NCBI GenBank assembly: GCA_902780025.1
Contig: CACZDV010000017.1
Span: 1 to 57,792 of the forward strand
Direction: 5' to 3'
DNA length: 57,792 bases
From: an uncultured Prevotellaceae bacterium
Lineage (GTDB): Bacteria; Bacteroidota; Bacteroidia; Bacteroidales; Bacteroidaceae
Both the position numbers and the translations under genes were made by a program. Positions 8,515-17,513 of this stretch are shown piece after piece (positions within the stretch are counted from its first letter, which is position 1; each line of letters starts with the position of its first letter). The notes under the pieces were generated by a model. That model was given only the letters and a program-made list of their open reading frames with translations, had not been told where the DNA came from and did not search any database.

Positions 8515-10185
8515 TCAGCGAGCCAGCCAACGAGCCGGGTTCTGGGCGGTCTTACCGTTACGCAGCTGGAAGTGGAGTATACCCTCGCTACTGACGGCTC
8601 CTAACGTCTGACGTGTGCTGACACGCTGTCCGCGACGCACACTGACCGACGAGAGGTTGGAGTAGACAGAGATGTAGCTGCCATGTCGTACCATCACACC
8701 CATCACACCACCGATATTGAACACCGCACAGACCTCACCGTCGAAGACACTACGGGCCTGCGCACCTGCCTGTCCCTTGATATTGATGCCCTTGCTGTCG
8801 ACCTTAACGCCTTTCAGACCGTCGACATCGTGTTGTCCGAAGCCACTAACAATGCGGTAGCCGCCAGTAATAGGCATAGGCAGGCGTCCGCGATTACTCT
8901 CGAAGTTGCCGCTGAGACGACGGTCTTCTGTTGAGACAGTAAATGTCTCGCGCCGCTCCTCTCTGACTTCCCTCTCTTCTTTCTTCTTTGCCTCGGCTAC
9001 CTCGCGTTCATGCGCTTTGGCTTCTTCTGCCGCCTTGCGTTCAACCTCACGACGAGCCTCCTCTGCCTCACGGGCAGCAGCTTCAGCAGCCTTCTTCTCT
9101 TCAGCACTCTTCTTGGCGGCGGCAAGTGCCTGTTGTTTAGCGCGCTCTTCGCGGGCTTTGGCCTCAGCTATGCGTCGGGCATTCTCGCGGGCGGCAGCTT
9201 CAGCGGCGGCTTTTTTACGGGCCAGTTCCTCAGCTCGTTTCTTGGCAGCGGCCTCGGCAGCCTTACGCTTAGCCTCAGCACGGGCTTCGGCTTCGGCGCG
9301 AGCTTTGGCGCGAGCCACTTCCTCAGCTATCAACCGGTCTATCTGTGCGTTGAGGGCAGCCTCTTTCTTACGCTGTTCGTCTATCAGACTCTGGATTGTC
9401 TTCTGCTCTTTCTGTAAGGTATTCACTACCTGTTGCTGTTCAGCCTGTTTGCCTTCCAGATTCTTACGTTCCTGTTCACCACGGTTGAGCAGTGTGTTCT
9501 TCTGCCGCTGGGTGGTTGCCAGTTCGTTCCGAGCCTCTTCCACTTCTACCTGCAACATCAGAATAGCTTCGCCCTGCGCCCGTTGATACTCGGCGTATTC
9601 ACGGATGAAGCGCATACGGCGATACATTTGCGTGAAGTTCTGGGCGCTGAAGATGAACATCAGCCGATTCTGGACGGAGTGGTTACGGTGCATGTAGCGC
9701 ATGGAACGCATATAGTTGCCTTTCCGCTCTTCCAGTTTCTTCTCCTGATTCTTCAGTTGTATATCGATGGTGTTGATATTGTCGACCAATATATTCAGGT
9801 CATGACGGATGGTATCGATAGTGCGCCGCTTGTCGGCTATCTCACTATTGATGATTTGCAAGTTCTCCAACCGCTGCTTCACGTTTTTGCGATTGGCCTG
9901 CAACTTCTTCTCCTGTTCCTTGATTTGTTTCTGCAGTTGCTGACGCTGGTTTTGCAAACCCTTGACAGTGGGCTGTTGCGCTTTCTGAGTGGTCTGTACT
10001 TTCCTGGTAGTCTGAGACTTCTTGGTATTTTGCGCTTTCTTCGTCGTTTGGGACTTCTTGGTGGTCTGTGCTTTCTGCGTAACCGCAGGCTTACGCTGCG
10101 CAGACTTACGAGTCTGTGCAGGAACAACACCTACGGCTAACAGGCAGCAGCCGATAGCCAGAAGCCAACAGCGGAATTGTCTCAT
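8515..10185 (-). CDS. EnvC-like murein hydrolase activator (degenerate M23 domain)
   Basis: 556 residues. A signal peptide (about 1-23) is followed by a Lys/Gln/Thr-rich repeat (QTTKK units, 30-70), a long coiled coil rich in Ala, Glu, Lys and Arg (about 75-410) and a C-terminal lysostaphin-like M23 domain (about 440-556). The zinc ligands expected in M23 are absent: KVDSKGINI replaces the HxxxD site and YSNLSSVSV replaces the second His motif. This is the pattern of EnvC-type proteins, which activate amidases during daughter-cell separation instead of cutting peptidoglycan themselves. It is last in the dut-TPR-DUF4292 run, 9 bp after the lipoprotein gene. Confidence 0.88.
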   Translation of the reverse strand: MRQFRCWLLAIGCCLLAVGVVPAQTRKSAQRKPAVTQKAQTTKKSQTTKKAQNTKKSQTTRKVQTTQKAQQPTVKGLQNQRQQLQKQIKEQEKKLQANRKNVKQRLENLQIINSEIADKRRTIDTIRHDLNILVDNINTIDIQLKNQEKKLEERKGNYMRSMRYMHRNHSVQNRLMFIFSAQNFTQMYRRMRFIREYAEYQRAQGEAILMLQVEVEEARNELATTQRQKNTLLNRGEQERKNLEGKQAEQQQVVNTLQKEQKTIQSLIDEQRKKEAALNAQIDRLIAEEVARAKARAEAEARAEAKRKAAEAAAKKRAEELARKKAAAEAAARENARRIAEAKAREERAKQQALAAAKKSAEEKKAAEAAAREAEEARREVERKAAEEAKAHEREVAEAKKKEEREVREERRETFTVSTEDRRLSGNFESNRGRLPMPITGGYRIVSGFGQHDVDGLKGVKVDSKGINIKGQAGAQARSVFDGEVCAVFNIGGVMGVMVRHGSYISVYSNLSSVSVRRGQRVSTRQTLGAVSSEGILHFQLRNGKTAQNPARWLAR

Positions 10186-10194
10186 CGTGGCAGG

Positions 10195-11046
10195 TTACAG
10201 AGCCATGAAACGTTGCAGAATCTCGTCGATGGTCACCTCACGGTACTTGTTGGAAATCTCCGTGCGCGTTTCCCATTCACTTTCGTGCTTGATGTAGTTC
10301 AACTTCATACCCAACTTCACCTCCTTTTTCGGAGTAGTCAGTATGACATTCATGTCATTGGGGAACTGCTTGTTGTTGCTCTCCATCGGGACGAAGTTTG
10401 AATAGTCCCAATTTAACTGTGTATTACCGTTCAGGCGGTCTTTATACAGAATGTTGGCCATCTTCAACTTACCGTTGCTCTGTCCTGCCAGCCAGCTGTA
10501 GTCTATCTTTCCGTCCTCAAAGGTAATGATGACATCCTCGGCGTCGGTGTTCGTCTGAAACTTCGTGAGATCTTCATCCGTCAGCGCAGACTTATTAGGC
10601 TGGAACAATTCGTTCCAGAAGAGTGCCTGCAGGGTATAGAAGTTCAGCCCGCTGTTGCGCAGGAAGTCTATGTGCATATAGGGCGCTTTCAGATACTGCT
10701 TGTTGATGCGATCCATGATGAGTACATAGTCCTTGGTAAACTCCAACCGGGCTGCTTCAACGAATCCGAAGGCCATGAGCTGCAGACGGATAACGTCGTC
10801 GCGTTTCATTTTCAGGTTGCCGGTCAGCGTGATATCCTGGGCACCGGCCTCCACGCTGAACTTCACCTTCGAAGTGATAAACTTCGTCTGTTGGGCATTG
10901 GAATTAACCTTCTCCAGGAAAGAGTCCTTCTCCATATTGACGACTTTGGGCGTCGGAGCCTCAATCACTTTCTTTTTCGAACCGCAAGATGCAAGCATCA
11001 GGGGTACTGCCAAAATGGCCATCTTCAGGAAATTGGTTGTTTTCAT
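10195..11046 (-). CDS. DUF4292 family lipoprotein
   Basis: 283 residues with a lipoprotein signal (LMLASC, cysteine near 21) followed by a charged linker and a beta-rich domain. The segment VKFSVEAGAQDITLTGNLKMKRDDVIRLQL has the look of a LolB/LolA-like half-barrel, and the protein matches my memory of DUF4292, a Bacteroidota envelope family. Its start overlaps the stop of the TPR gene by 4 bp. A role in lipid or lipoprotein handling at the outer membrane is an inference from the fold only. Confidence 0.75.
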   Translation of the reverse strand: MKTTNFLKMAILAVPLMLASCGSKKKVIEAPTPKVVNMEKDSFLEKVNSNAQQTKFITSKVKFSVEAGAQDITLTGNLKMKRDDVIRLQLMAFGFVEAARLEFTKDYVLIMDRINKQYLKAPYMHIDFLRNSGLNFYTLQALFWNELFQPNKSALTDEDLTKFQTNTDAEDVIITFEDGKIDYSWLAGQSNGKLKMANILYKDRLNGNTQLNWDYSNFVPMESNNKQFPNDMNVILTTPKKEVKLGMKLNYIKHESEWETRTEISNKYREVTIDEILQRFMAL

Positions 11047-12785
11047 TTCTTCAAGTATTTTTTCTGTTTTATTTTTCTAATCAATATCTTGTTCTTCGGA
11101 TCTTTCTTCAAAGCTTGCTGCCACAACTCGACGGCGCGCTCCGGGTCATTGTTCTGCACATAGATGTCGCCGGCATGTTCGGTGATGACAGCATTACCGT
11201 CAGAGTCGTTTTGCAGAGCCTGCTCAATGTAGATTTTTGCCTCTGCATAGCGTTTTTGCATGAACAATATCCAAGCATATGTATCCAAATAGGTGGCGTT
11301 CTTGGGCTCGGCTTTCACCGTTTTGTAGCTCATGCTTTCGGCCTTCTCCAACTGCTCACCGTTTTCGCTCAGGAAATAGGCGTAATTGTTCAGGCACATC
11401 ACGTTGTCGTCCTTCCACTGCAAGCACGAGTCGTAGGCCTCATAGGCCTCGCGAGTCATTCCTTTCTGGTGCAATAGGTCGCCCATGACGGCGTAGAAGT
11501 CACTGACAATGGCAGGATTGCTCTCTTCGTTGATGACGCCGATACCGTTCTGAAACGCCTCCAGCGCCTTCTCACGATTGTCCTTCTGATAGTAGGCCAT
11601 ACCTTGATAATAGTAGAAGGCCATCTCCTCGGGGTTATACTGACGGGCATCCTGACACAGGCTGATGACCTCATCCTGATCTTTGCGATCCCACGCGTAG
11701 CTCACCAGTTGCAGACGGGCAGCGGCGTTGTCAGGAGCTATGCGGAGCACCATTTGCAGCATATCCTGCACACTGTCGCGCGGCATCTTCTTCAAGTCCA
11801 TATAGGCAGCACAAAGCGTGGCGATGTCAGCATTTTGTTGCGGCTGGGCCAGCATCTTATGGAACATCTCCAATACCTTCGTACTGTCGCCACCGTCACG
11901 TTCACTGTCACTCACCATCTGTCGCATCAGGTAGATGCGCTGCTCGGTTGTCGTGTTCTTGTTCAGCAGCACCTGCTCGGTCATTGAGTCCACCTTTTCG
12001 GTCTCGCCCTGTACCCGATAGTAGCTGCGCAGCGAAATCTGTGCCCGTGTGTTGTCAGGCTCTTCGGCCAATATTTCCTTGTAGAGCTTTAGCGCCTGCA
12101 GCTCTTCGTCGTTGCGCAACAGCATGTCGGCCAGCATTCCGCGGTAGTTCAGATCATTAGGATATTGCCGCGCCAGCGCCTCCATCTCAGCGATGGCGGC
12201 TTGCTTGTTACCCAATTTAGTGTACAACTCGCTCTTCGTATACGACAGCCGCTCACTCTTTCCCTCGGCAGCCTCAATGCGGTTCAACGTCTCGATGGCC
12301 TTTTCGGTATTATCCGTCTGCTGGTACAGTTCAAACAGCATCTCCAGCAGATCCTCGCGGCTCTTGTCTTGATTGTATAATTGGTCCACCACCGTGATGG
12401 CCTTCTCAAACTCCTGACGTCCGATGTACGTCTGCGCCACCGTCTCAAGGTAAGTGGCGTTGTCAGGCTCCAACTCGGCAGCCTTCAGGTAACACTCCTG
12501 CGCCACGCTGTCGTTCTTCATTGCCAGATAATACTGGGCCAAATAATAATAAGCCTCAGAAGCTTTCGGGTTCAGTTTGATACAGTGTCTCAGCAAGTCG
12601 AACGCCGCATCGTTATTACCTTTCTGCCGCTGCACCATTGCCTCGAGAAAGAAAGCGTCGTAGCTGATTTCTGATGTTTGAAATACATGATTACCTTGTG
12701 CGTCGATGTTCTGGGCCTGAACATTCGCGCCCAGACACAACCACAACACCGAAATTAACGCAAGCTGACTCATCATAAAGCTCAA
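11043..12785 (-). CDS. Secreted tetratricopeptide-repeat protein
   Basis: 580 residues: a signal peptide (to about residue 24, ...ANVQAQ) then at least ten TPR units spanning the rest of the chain, for example SEAYYYLAQYYLAMKNDSVA and TYLDTYAWILFMQKRYAEA. TPR arrays bind other proteins, so this is probably a periplasmic or outer-membrane-associated scaffold. It lies 24 bp after dut and overlaps the DUF4292 gene, a gene order I recall as common in Bacteroidota, which suggests a linked envelope function for the TPR, DUF4292 and EnvC-like proteins. Confidence 0.85.
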   Translation of the reverse strand: MSFMMSQLALISVLWLCLGANVQAQNIDAQGNHVFQTSEISYDAFFLEAMVQRQKGNNDAAFDLLRHCIKLNPKASEAYYYLAQYYLAMKNDSVAQECYLKAAELEPDNATYLETVAQTYIGRQEFEKAITVVDQLYNQDKSREDLLEMLFELYQQTDNTEKAIETLNRIEAAEGKSERLSYTKSELYTKLGNKQAAIAEMEALARQYPNDLNYRGMLADMLLRNDEELQALKLYKEILAEEPDNTRAQISLRSYYRVQGETEKVDSMTEQVLLNKNTTTEQRIYLMRQMVSDSERDGGDSTKVLEMFHKMLAQPQQNADIATLCAAYMDLKKMPRDSVQDMLQMVLRIAPDNAAARLQLVSYAWDRKDQDEVISLCQDARQYNPEEMAFYYYQGMAYYQKDNREKALEAFQNGIGVINEESNPAIVSDFYAVMGDLLHQKGMTREAYEAYDSCLQWKDDNVMCLNNYAYFLSENGEQLEKAESMSYKTVKAEPKNATYLDTYAWILFMQKRYAEAKIYIEQALQNDSDGNAVITEHAGDIYVQNNDPERAVELWQQALKKDPKNKILIRKIKQKKYLKK

Positions 12786-12809
12786 GTATCAAACTTCAAA
12801 ATTAAGAAA

Positions 12810-13244
12810 TCACTTCACTCCAGTATGTCCGTAGCCACCTTCACCACGCTCCGTTTCGTCTAGCACTTCGACTGGAATCAACTCGCCATGCTCATGACGG
12901 GCAATCACCATCTGGGCGATGCGCTCACCGTCATTCACCACGAACGGTTCCTGCGACAGATTAATGAGCACCACACCTATCTCGCCACGATAATCGGCAT
13001 CGATGGTACCCGGCGTATTCAACACCGTTATACCTTTCTTCAGAGCCAGTCCACTACGCGGCCTCACCTGCGCCTCATATCCTACAGGAAGTGCAATGTG
13101 AAGCCCTGTGGGAATAAGCCTTCGCTCCAGCGGCTGCAGCGTCACCGCCTCCTCCAGATTGGCCCGCAGATCCATGCCTGCACTTTGGGCAGTGGCATAC
13201 TGCGGCAGCGGTTGGTGTCCTTTATTTACGACTTTGATTTTCAT
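12810..13244 (-). CDS. dut: dUTP diphosphatase
   Basis: Hydrolyses dUTP to dUMP, keeping uracil out of DNA and supplying dTMP synthesis. 144 residues, the normal homotrimeric length. Motifs in order: AGMDLRA (motif 1), [10 protein letters not shown] (motif 2), [14 protein letters not shown] (motif 3, uracil-binding hairpin with the catalytic Asp), ERIAQMV (motif 4) and [11 protein letters not shown] (motif 5). It is the first gene of the run to EnvC. A possible minus-strand -7 box TAAATTTG lies at 13265-13272 but with a poor -33 spacing. Confidence 0.96.
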   Translation of the reverse strand: MKIKVVNKGHQPLPQYATAQSAGMDLRANLEEAVTLQPLERRLIPTGLHIALPVGYEAQVRPRSGLALKKGITVLNTPGTIDADYRGEIGVVLINLSQEPFVVNDGERIAQMVIARHEHGELIPVEVLDETERGEGGYGHTGVK

Positions 13245-13377
13245 ACATCTTATATTTTAGCTTGCAAATTTACTCATTTTTTCTGACACAACCATATTTT
13301 TCGACCTAAAAATTGTAAATAACATAAAAACACACCTCCGGCCTGAGCAAAGTAAACAAGAAAAAGCAGGAAGATTG

Positions 13378-13409
13378 TTTGGCAGTTCGCCCATTTATTT
13401 GTATCTTTG
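13378..13409 (+). promoter_or_regulatory. Bacteroidota-type promoter of dgt
   Basis: TTTG at 13378-13381, a 20 bp spacer, then TATCTTTG at 13402-13409, 8 bp before the ATG pair at 13418. Because a longer in-frame ATG at 13379 would lie inside this promoter, the start at 13418 is preferred. Confidence 0.75.
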
Positions 13410-13417
13410 CCGCTGAA

Positions 13418-14758
13418 ATGATGAACTGGCAACAACTGATAAGCAACAAACGACTGGGGCAGGAGTACCGGCATACCGAGCGGCACGACGACCGAACGGA
13501 ATTCAAGCGCGACTACGACCGACTTATCTTCTCGGCACCGTTTAGGCGGTTGCAGAACAAGACGCAGGTATTCCCGCTACCTGGTAGCGTTTTTGTCCAC
13601 AACCGTCTGACACACTCGCTCGAGGTGGCGTCGGTGGGTATGTCTTTAGGAAATGACGTAGCCCGTCTGCTGACGCAGCGGCATCCTGAACTGCGTGATA
13701 CTTTATTCGATGAAATCGGTCAAATCGTGTCCACAGCCTGCCTGGCGCACGACATGGGCAATCCCCCGTTCGGGCACTCCGGTGAGAAAGCCATTCAGAC
13801 TTTCTTCTCTGAAGGGCCTGGCAGCGACTTACAGCAGCTTGTCAGCTATGAGTTCTGGGACGACATCACCCACTTTGAGGGTAATGCCAACGCCTTCCGT
13901 CTGCTGACTCATCAGTTTGAGGGACGCAGACAAGGCGGTTTCGTAATGACCTACTCTACGCTGGCCAGCATTGTGAAATATCCCTATTCATCGTCTGCAG
14001 CATCAAAGAAAGGTAAGTTCGGATTCTTTTGCTCGGAGAAAGAGATTTATCAGAAGATTGCCGATGAATTGGGTGTTTTTTGCGTCTCCCAGCCTGACGA
14101 ACCTTTGCGTTATGTGCGTCATCCGTTAGTATATCTCGTGGAGGCTGCCGATGATATCTGCTATGAGATTATGGACTTGGAAGATGCTCACAAGCTGAAG
14201 CTATTAAGCTATGACGAGATAGCCAGATTACTGTTGGATTTCTTCGATGAAACCGTACAAAAACGTATTTTGCAACGCATAGAGGACGAGGGGTTGACCG
14301 ACGATAACGAGAAGGTGGTCTACCTGCGGGCATGCGTCATCGGCAAACTGGAGAACGAGTGCGTGACAACGTTTGTCGACCATGAGGACGAAATCCTCAG
14401 CGGCACCTTTGTGGGTAGTCTTATCGACCACATCGCGCCTCTGCAGGCCGAAGCCTATCGCCGTTGCGCAGCTTTGTCGAAACAGCGTATCTACCGCAGC
14501 AAGGTGGTACTCGACGTCGAGTTATCAGGTTACAAAATCATGGAAACATTGATGCAGCAGATGACGGAAGCCATCATGCACCCCGACCGCTACTACTCGC
14601 AACAGCTCATCGGGCGTGTCAGTAGTCAGTATGCCATCAACAGTCCCGACCTTGAGACCCGCATCATGGCCGTCATCGACTATATCTCGGGAATGACCGA
14701 CGTCTATGCCCTTGACGTCTACCAGAAAATCAACGGCATTTCACTACCCATCGTATAA
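13418..14758 (+). CDS. dgt: Deoxyguanosine triphosphate triphosphohydrolase-like protein
   Basis: HD-superfamily enzyme expected to split dGTP or other dNTPs to nucleoside and triphosphate, trimming the nucleotide pool. 446 residues from the chosen start MMNWQQL. The metal-binding signature is clear: the His of NRLTHSLEVASVG and the HD pair in CLAHDMGNPPFGHSGE, with a later Asp in EAADDICYEI. The frame is open further upstream, but those codons overlap the promoter. Transcribed alone and converging on the hemolysin III-like gene with only 2 bp between stops. Substrate range (dGTP only or several dNTPs) cannot be told from sequence. Confidence 0.92.
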   Translation: MMNWQQLISNKRLGQEYRHTERHDDRTEFKRDYDRLIFSAPFRRLQNKTQVFPLPGSVFVHNRLTHSLEVASVGMSLGNDVARLLTQRHPELRDTLFDEIGQIVSTACLAHDMGNPPFGHSGEKAIQTFFSEGPGSDLQQLVSYEFWDDITHFEGNANAFRLLTHQFEGRRQGGFVMTYSTLASIVKYPYSSSAASKKGKFGFFCSEKEIYQKIADELGVFCVSQPDEPLRYVRHPLVYLVEAADDICYEIMDLEDAHKLKLLSYDEIARLLLDFFDETVQKRILQRIEDEGLTDDNEKVVYLRACVIGKLENECVTTFVDHEDEILSGTFVGSLIDHIAPLQAEAYRRCAALSKQRIYRSKVVLDVELSGYKIMETLMQQMTEAIMHPDRYYSQQLIGRVSSQYAINSPDLETRIMAVIDYISGMTDVYALDVYQKINGISLPIV

Positions 14759-14760
14759 CG

Positions 14761-15408
14761 CTACAAGTACTCCATCAGCACATCCCAAACGGCAATAATA
14801 TGACAGACGGAGCCGGCAAGGACAAAGAAATGAAAGATGGAGTGCATATACTTACGCTGATTGAATGAATAAAAGACGGCGCCTGTGATATAGCAGACGC
14901 CCTCTGCCACTATCCAAACGAAGGCAGCGGTTGAGACGCTGTCTATAAGGGGTTTAAAGGCTACAAGCACACTGAGTCCCATACCTATGAAACAGAGTGT
15001 CTCGAGGTTGGAATGTTCTTTCAGGCGGATGAAGCTGACGATGGTACCGGCAATGGCACACAGCCACACAAAGGAAAAAAGCCCCCACCCCCAATAACCT
15101 TGCTGACGCAACGCCACAAGTGTCAGCGGCGAGTATGAACCTGCTATGTGCCAGTAGATAGCGGCGTGATCCCAGCGGCGCAACCGTTCCTTCCAGCGGG
15201 AGTGATGACGGATGGAATGGTAGAGCGTGGAGGCAACGTATGAGCCAAGCATGCCGAAGAGATAGAGGATGACGCCAATGCGTGCCCAGTCGTTGTCGCC
15301 TCGAAACACCCATACCAGGAAAATGATGCCGATGACAACGCCCAGCAGGACACCGCCACCGTGGGATGCCGAGTTCCAAATCTCTTCTTTCTTTGTATAG
15401 CGTATCAT
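14761..15408 (-). CDS. Hemolysin III / PAQR-type membrane protein
   Basis: 215 residues from the ATG at 15408, which gives the typical MIRYTKKEEIWNSASHG opening; a longer frame upstream reads through the methyltransferase gene and is rejected. Seven hydrophobic segments. Conserved family residues are visible: S and H in NSASHGGG, the YHS of STLYHSI, and the RWDHAAIYWHIAGSY segment. C-terminal HSIFHFFVLAGSVCHIIAV supplies the other histidines. PAQR/HlyIII proteins are metal-dependent hydrolases or lipid-homeostasis factors; cytolysis is not implied. It overlaps the upstream O-methyltransferase by an ATGA junction. Confidence 0.88.
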   Translation of the reverse strand: MIRYTKKEEIWNSASHGGGVLLGVVIGIIFLVWVFRGDNDWARIGVILYLFGMLGSYVASTLYHSIRHHSRWKERLRRWDHAAIYWHIAGSYSPLTLVALRQQGYWGWGLFSFVWLCAIAGTIVSFIRLKEHSNLETLCFIGMGLSVLVAFKPLIDSVSTAAFVWIVAEGVCYITGAVFYSFNQRKYMHSIFHFFVLAGSVCHIIAVWDVLMEYL

Positions 15409-16031
15409 CTTTTCCTGATAAGGGTAAGGCCGTCGCGCATGGGCAGGATTACCTGCTCCGTTCGTGGGTCTTGAGCCACATATTCGTTGAAGCGACGGAT
15501 ACCTTGCGTCTGCTGATCGTTGTCGTAAACGGGGTCGATGACGTGACCGTCCCACAAAGTGTTGTCAGTAACGATAATGCCCCCTGGGCGCAGAATGGAT
15601 AGCACCATATCGTAGCACTCACAGTAAGTGCGCTTGTCGCCGTCGATAAAGGCCATGTCGAACTCCACACCCAGTCGAGGAGCCTCCTGCATGGCATCGC
15701 CAATGAGGAACGTAATCTTGTCCGCAACAGGTGAGTTTTCAATCCACGGCCGTGTAAAATCCTCCATTTCATCGTTGATTTCGAACGTGTAGAGCCGTCC
15801 GCCTTCGGGTAGTCCCTCTGCCATCGAGAGCGCTGAGTAGCCGCTGAAGGTGCCCACCTCGAGTACCCGTTGCGGCTGAATCATCTGTACCAGCATTTTC
15901 AGCAGCCGACCTTGCAGGTGTCCGCTGGCCATCCGTCCGTGAATGGTGTGGATATTAGTTGCCCGCCAAAGCCGATAAAGATAGTCGGGCTCGGGCGACG
16001 TATGCTGGAGAATATAGTCTTCGAGGGTCAC
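15405..16031 (-). CDS. Class I SAM-dependent O-methyltransferase
   Basis: 208 residues, similar to the catechol/caffeoyl-CoA O-methyltransferase family. The SAM site shows VLEVGTFSGYSALSMAEGLP (motif I) and an acidic partner in TFEINDEM; the metal-associated segment is MAFIDGDKRTY followed by LLRPGG-like ILRPGGIIVTDN. Its start overlaps aroQ and its stop overlaps the hemolysin III-like gene, each by 4 bp, so the three genes are one translation unit. The acceptor molecule is not known. Confidence 0.88.
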   Translation of the reverse strand: MTLEDYILQHTSPEPDYLYRLWRATNIHTIHGRMASGHLQGRLLKMLVQMIQPQRVLEVGTFSGYSALSMAEGLPEGGRLYTFEINDEMEDFTRPWIENSPVADKITFLIGDAMQEAPRLGVEFDMAFIDGDKRTYCECYDMVLSILRPGGIIVTDNTLWDGHVIDPVYDNDQQTQGIRRFNEYVAQDPRTEQVILPMRDGLTLIRKR

Positions 16032-16450
16032 TTCTTCAACGCTTCAATGGCCAATCGATAAGAATCAAGCCCAAAGCCGCAGATAACCCCCAAGCAGGCA
16101 CATGATATCAGCGAGCGATGCCGGAACTCCTCGCGCTTATGGACATTACTAATATGTACCTCAACGACGGGACAACGCAGCGAGCGGATACAGTCCTGCA
16201 GAGCGACGCTGGTGTGGGTATAGGCACCGGCGTTGAGCACAATACCGTCACAGGGGTTAAAGAATCCCGCCTGCTGCATCTTATCGATGAGCTCGCCTTC
16301 GACGTTGCTCTGGAAGTAGTCGATGTCTACATCAGGATATTTCGCCCGCAACTGTGGCAGATAACTCTCAAACGACTCCTGGCCGTAGATGCCCGGTTCG
16401 CGCTGTCCTAAGAGGTTCAGGTTAGGTCCGTTGATAATCAGGATTTTCAT
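16028..16450 (-). CDS. aroQ: Type II 3-dehydroquinate dehydratase
   Basis: Third step of the shikimate pathway: dehydration of 3-dehydroquinate. 140 residues, the normal dodecameric type II length. Motifs: INGPNLNLLGQREPGIYG with the catalytic Tyr, LNAGAYTHTSVALQD with the catalytic Asn and following His/Thr, and CPVVEVHISN binding the substrate carboxylate. First gene of the aroQ-methyltransferase-hemolysin III-like run. Its promoter lies within the first codons of divergent xerD. Confidence 0.95.
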   Translation of the reverse strand: MKILIINGPNLNLLGQREPGIYGQESFESYLPQLRAKYPDVDIDYFQSNVEGELIDKMQQAGFFNPCDGIVLNAGAYTHTSVALQDCIRSLRCPVVEVHISNVHKREEFRHRSLISCACLGVICGFGLDSYRLAIEALKK

Positions 16451-16467
16451 AATTCAAAAGTTTTTTG

Positions 16468-16513
16468 TATCTTTGCGGCGGCAAAGTTACAAAATAATAA
16501 TGGAAGAAAACAA
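16468..16513. promoter_or_regulatory. Face-to-face promoters for xerD (+) and aroQ (-)
   Basis: TATCTTTG (16468-16475) points right toward xerD, and on the minus strand TAACTTTG (16482-16489) points left toward aroQ with GTTG at about 16511-16514 as a -33 (21 bp spacer). Together the -7 boxes form the inverted repeat TAtCTTTGC-GGCG-GCAAAGtTA, so both polymerases melt the same 22 bp. The xerD -33 match is weak. Confidence 0.65.
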
Positions 16514-17438
16514 CAAATCGCAGGAAAAAATTGTCAGGAGCTATGTCAGGTACCTGAAACTGGAACGCGGACTGTCGGCCAACACCCTCGATGCCTACCA
16601 GCGTGACCTCGAAAAGCTGTTGGCGTTTCTGGAACACCAAGAGAAGCATGTACTCGACGTGGAACTGTCCGACCTGCAGACGTTTGCCGCCGGACTCCAC
16701 GATATCGGCATTGGTCCTCGCTCACAATGTCGCATCCTGAGCGGCGTTCGCTCGTTCTTCCACTTCCTGATGGTGGACGGCTACCGCGACGACGATCCTA
16801 CGGAACTGTTGGAGTCGCCTATACTCGGTGACCACCTGCCTGAAGTATTATCGACAGCCGAGGTGGACCAGCTGGAAGAGAGCATCGACCTGTCAAAGTG
16901 GGAAGGCCACCGTAACCGCGCCATTATCGAAGTGCTCTTCTCTTGCGGATTGCGGGTGAGCGAACTGGTTAACCTAAAACTGTCGAATCTCTATTTAGAC
17001 GAGCACTTTGTACGTATTAACGGAAAAGGTTCAAAGGAGCGGTTAGTACCCATCTCACCACAAGCCATCAAGGAACTGGGCTACTGGTTCGACGACCGTC
17101 AGAAGATGAACATCAAGGCGGGCGAGGAGGACTACGTGTTCCTAAACCGTCGCGGCGCCCATCTGACGCGTACCATGATACTTATCATGATTAAGCAGCA
17201 GGCCGTTGAGGCAGGCATCAAGAAGACCATCTCGCCCCATACGTTGCGCCACTCGTTTGCCACCGCTTTGCTTGAAGGTGGTGCCGATTTGCGCGCCATC
17301 CAGGCTATGCTGGGACACGAGTCGATAGGTACGACAGAAATATACACACACATTGACACTTCCACACTGCGACAGGAAATACTGGAACATCATCCGAGAA
17401 ACAGGGCGAAAAGTAAAAAAGTGTTGGAGAATATGTAG
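16500..17438 (+). CDS. xerD: Tyrosine recombinase XerD
   Basis: Site-specific recombinase that resolves chromosome dimers at dif with XerC and FtsK. 312 residues from ATG 16500 (MEENNKSQ); longer upstream codons would run through aroQ and the promoter. The N-terminal SAM-like core-binding domain covers 15-100; the catalytic domain carries R in CGLRVSELVNL, the HxxR box in HTLRHSFATALLEGGADL, H in LGHESIGTTEIY and the nucleophile Tyr in that last segment. Its place among core genes, away from any mobile element, supports the housekeeping XerD role over a phage integrase. Confidence 0.92.
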   Translation: MEENNKSQEKIVRSYVRYLKLERGLSANTLDAYQRDLEKLLAFLEHQEKHVLDVELSDLQTFAAGLHDIGIGPRSQCRILSGVRSFFHFLMVDGYRDDDPTELLESPILGDHLPEVLSTAEVDQLEESIDLSKWEGHRNRAIIEVLFSCGLRVSELVNLKLSNLYLDEHFVRINGKGSKERLVPISPQAIKELGYWFDDRQKMNIKAGEEDYVFLNRRGAHLTRTMILIMIKQQAVEAGIKKTISPHTLRHSFATALLEGGADLRAIQAMLGHESIGTTEIYTHIDTSTLRQEILEHHPRNRAKSKKVLENM

Positions 17439-17513
17439 TTTTTTGGTGAAATACGACGTCTAATCAGAAAAAAGCAGTAATTTTGCACCCAAAATCGTTA
17501 AAAGTCTATTATA

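Noticed and set aside
8906-10140. Long hydrophobic plus-strand frames opposite the EnvC-like gene.
   Set aside because: They arise from the Ala/Lys/Glu-rich coiled coil read backwards; the minus-strand protein has signal peptide and M23-like domain.
14761-15408. Naming the HlyIII-like protein a hemolysin.
   Set aside because: Family members are PAQR-type membrane proteins; lysis activity cannot be inferred from sequence.
15409-15555. N-terminal extension of the hemolysin III-like protein.
   Set aside because: It lies within the methyltransferase gene and is basic and low in family similarity; the ATG at 15408 gives the normal start and an ATGA overlap.
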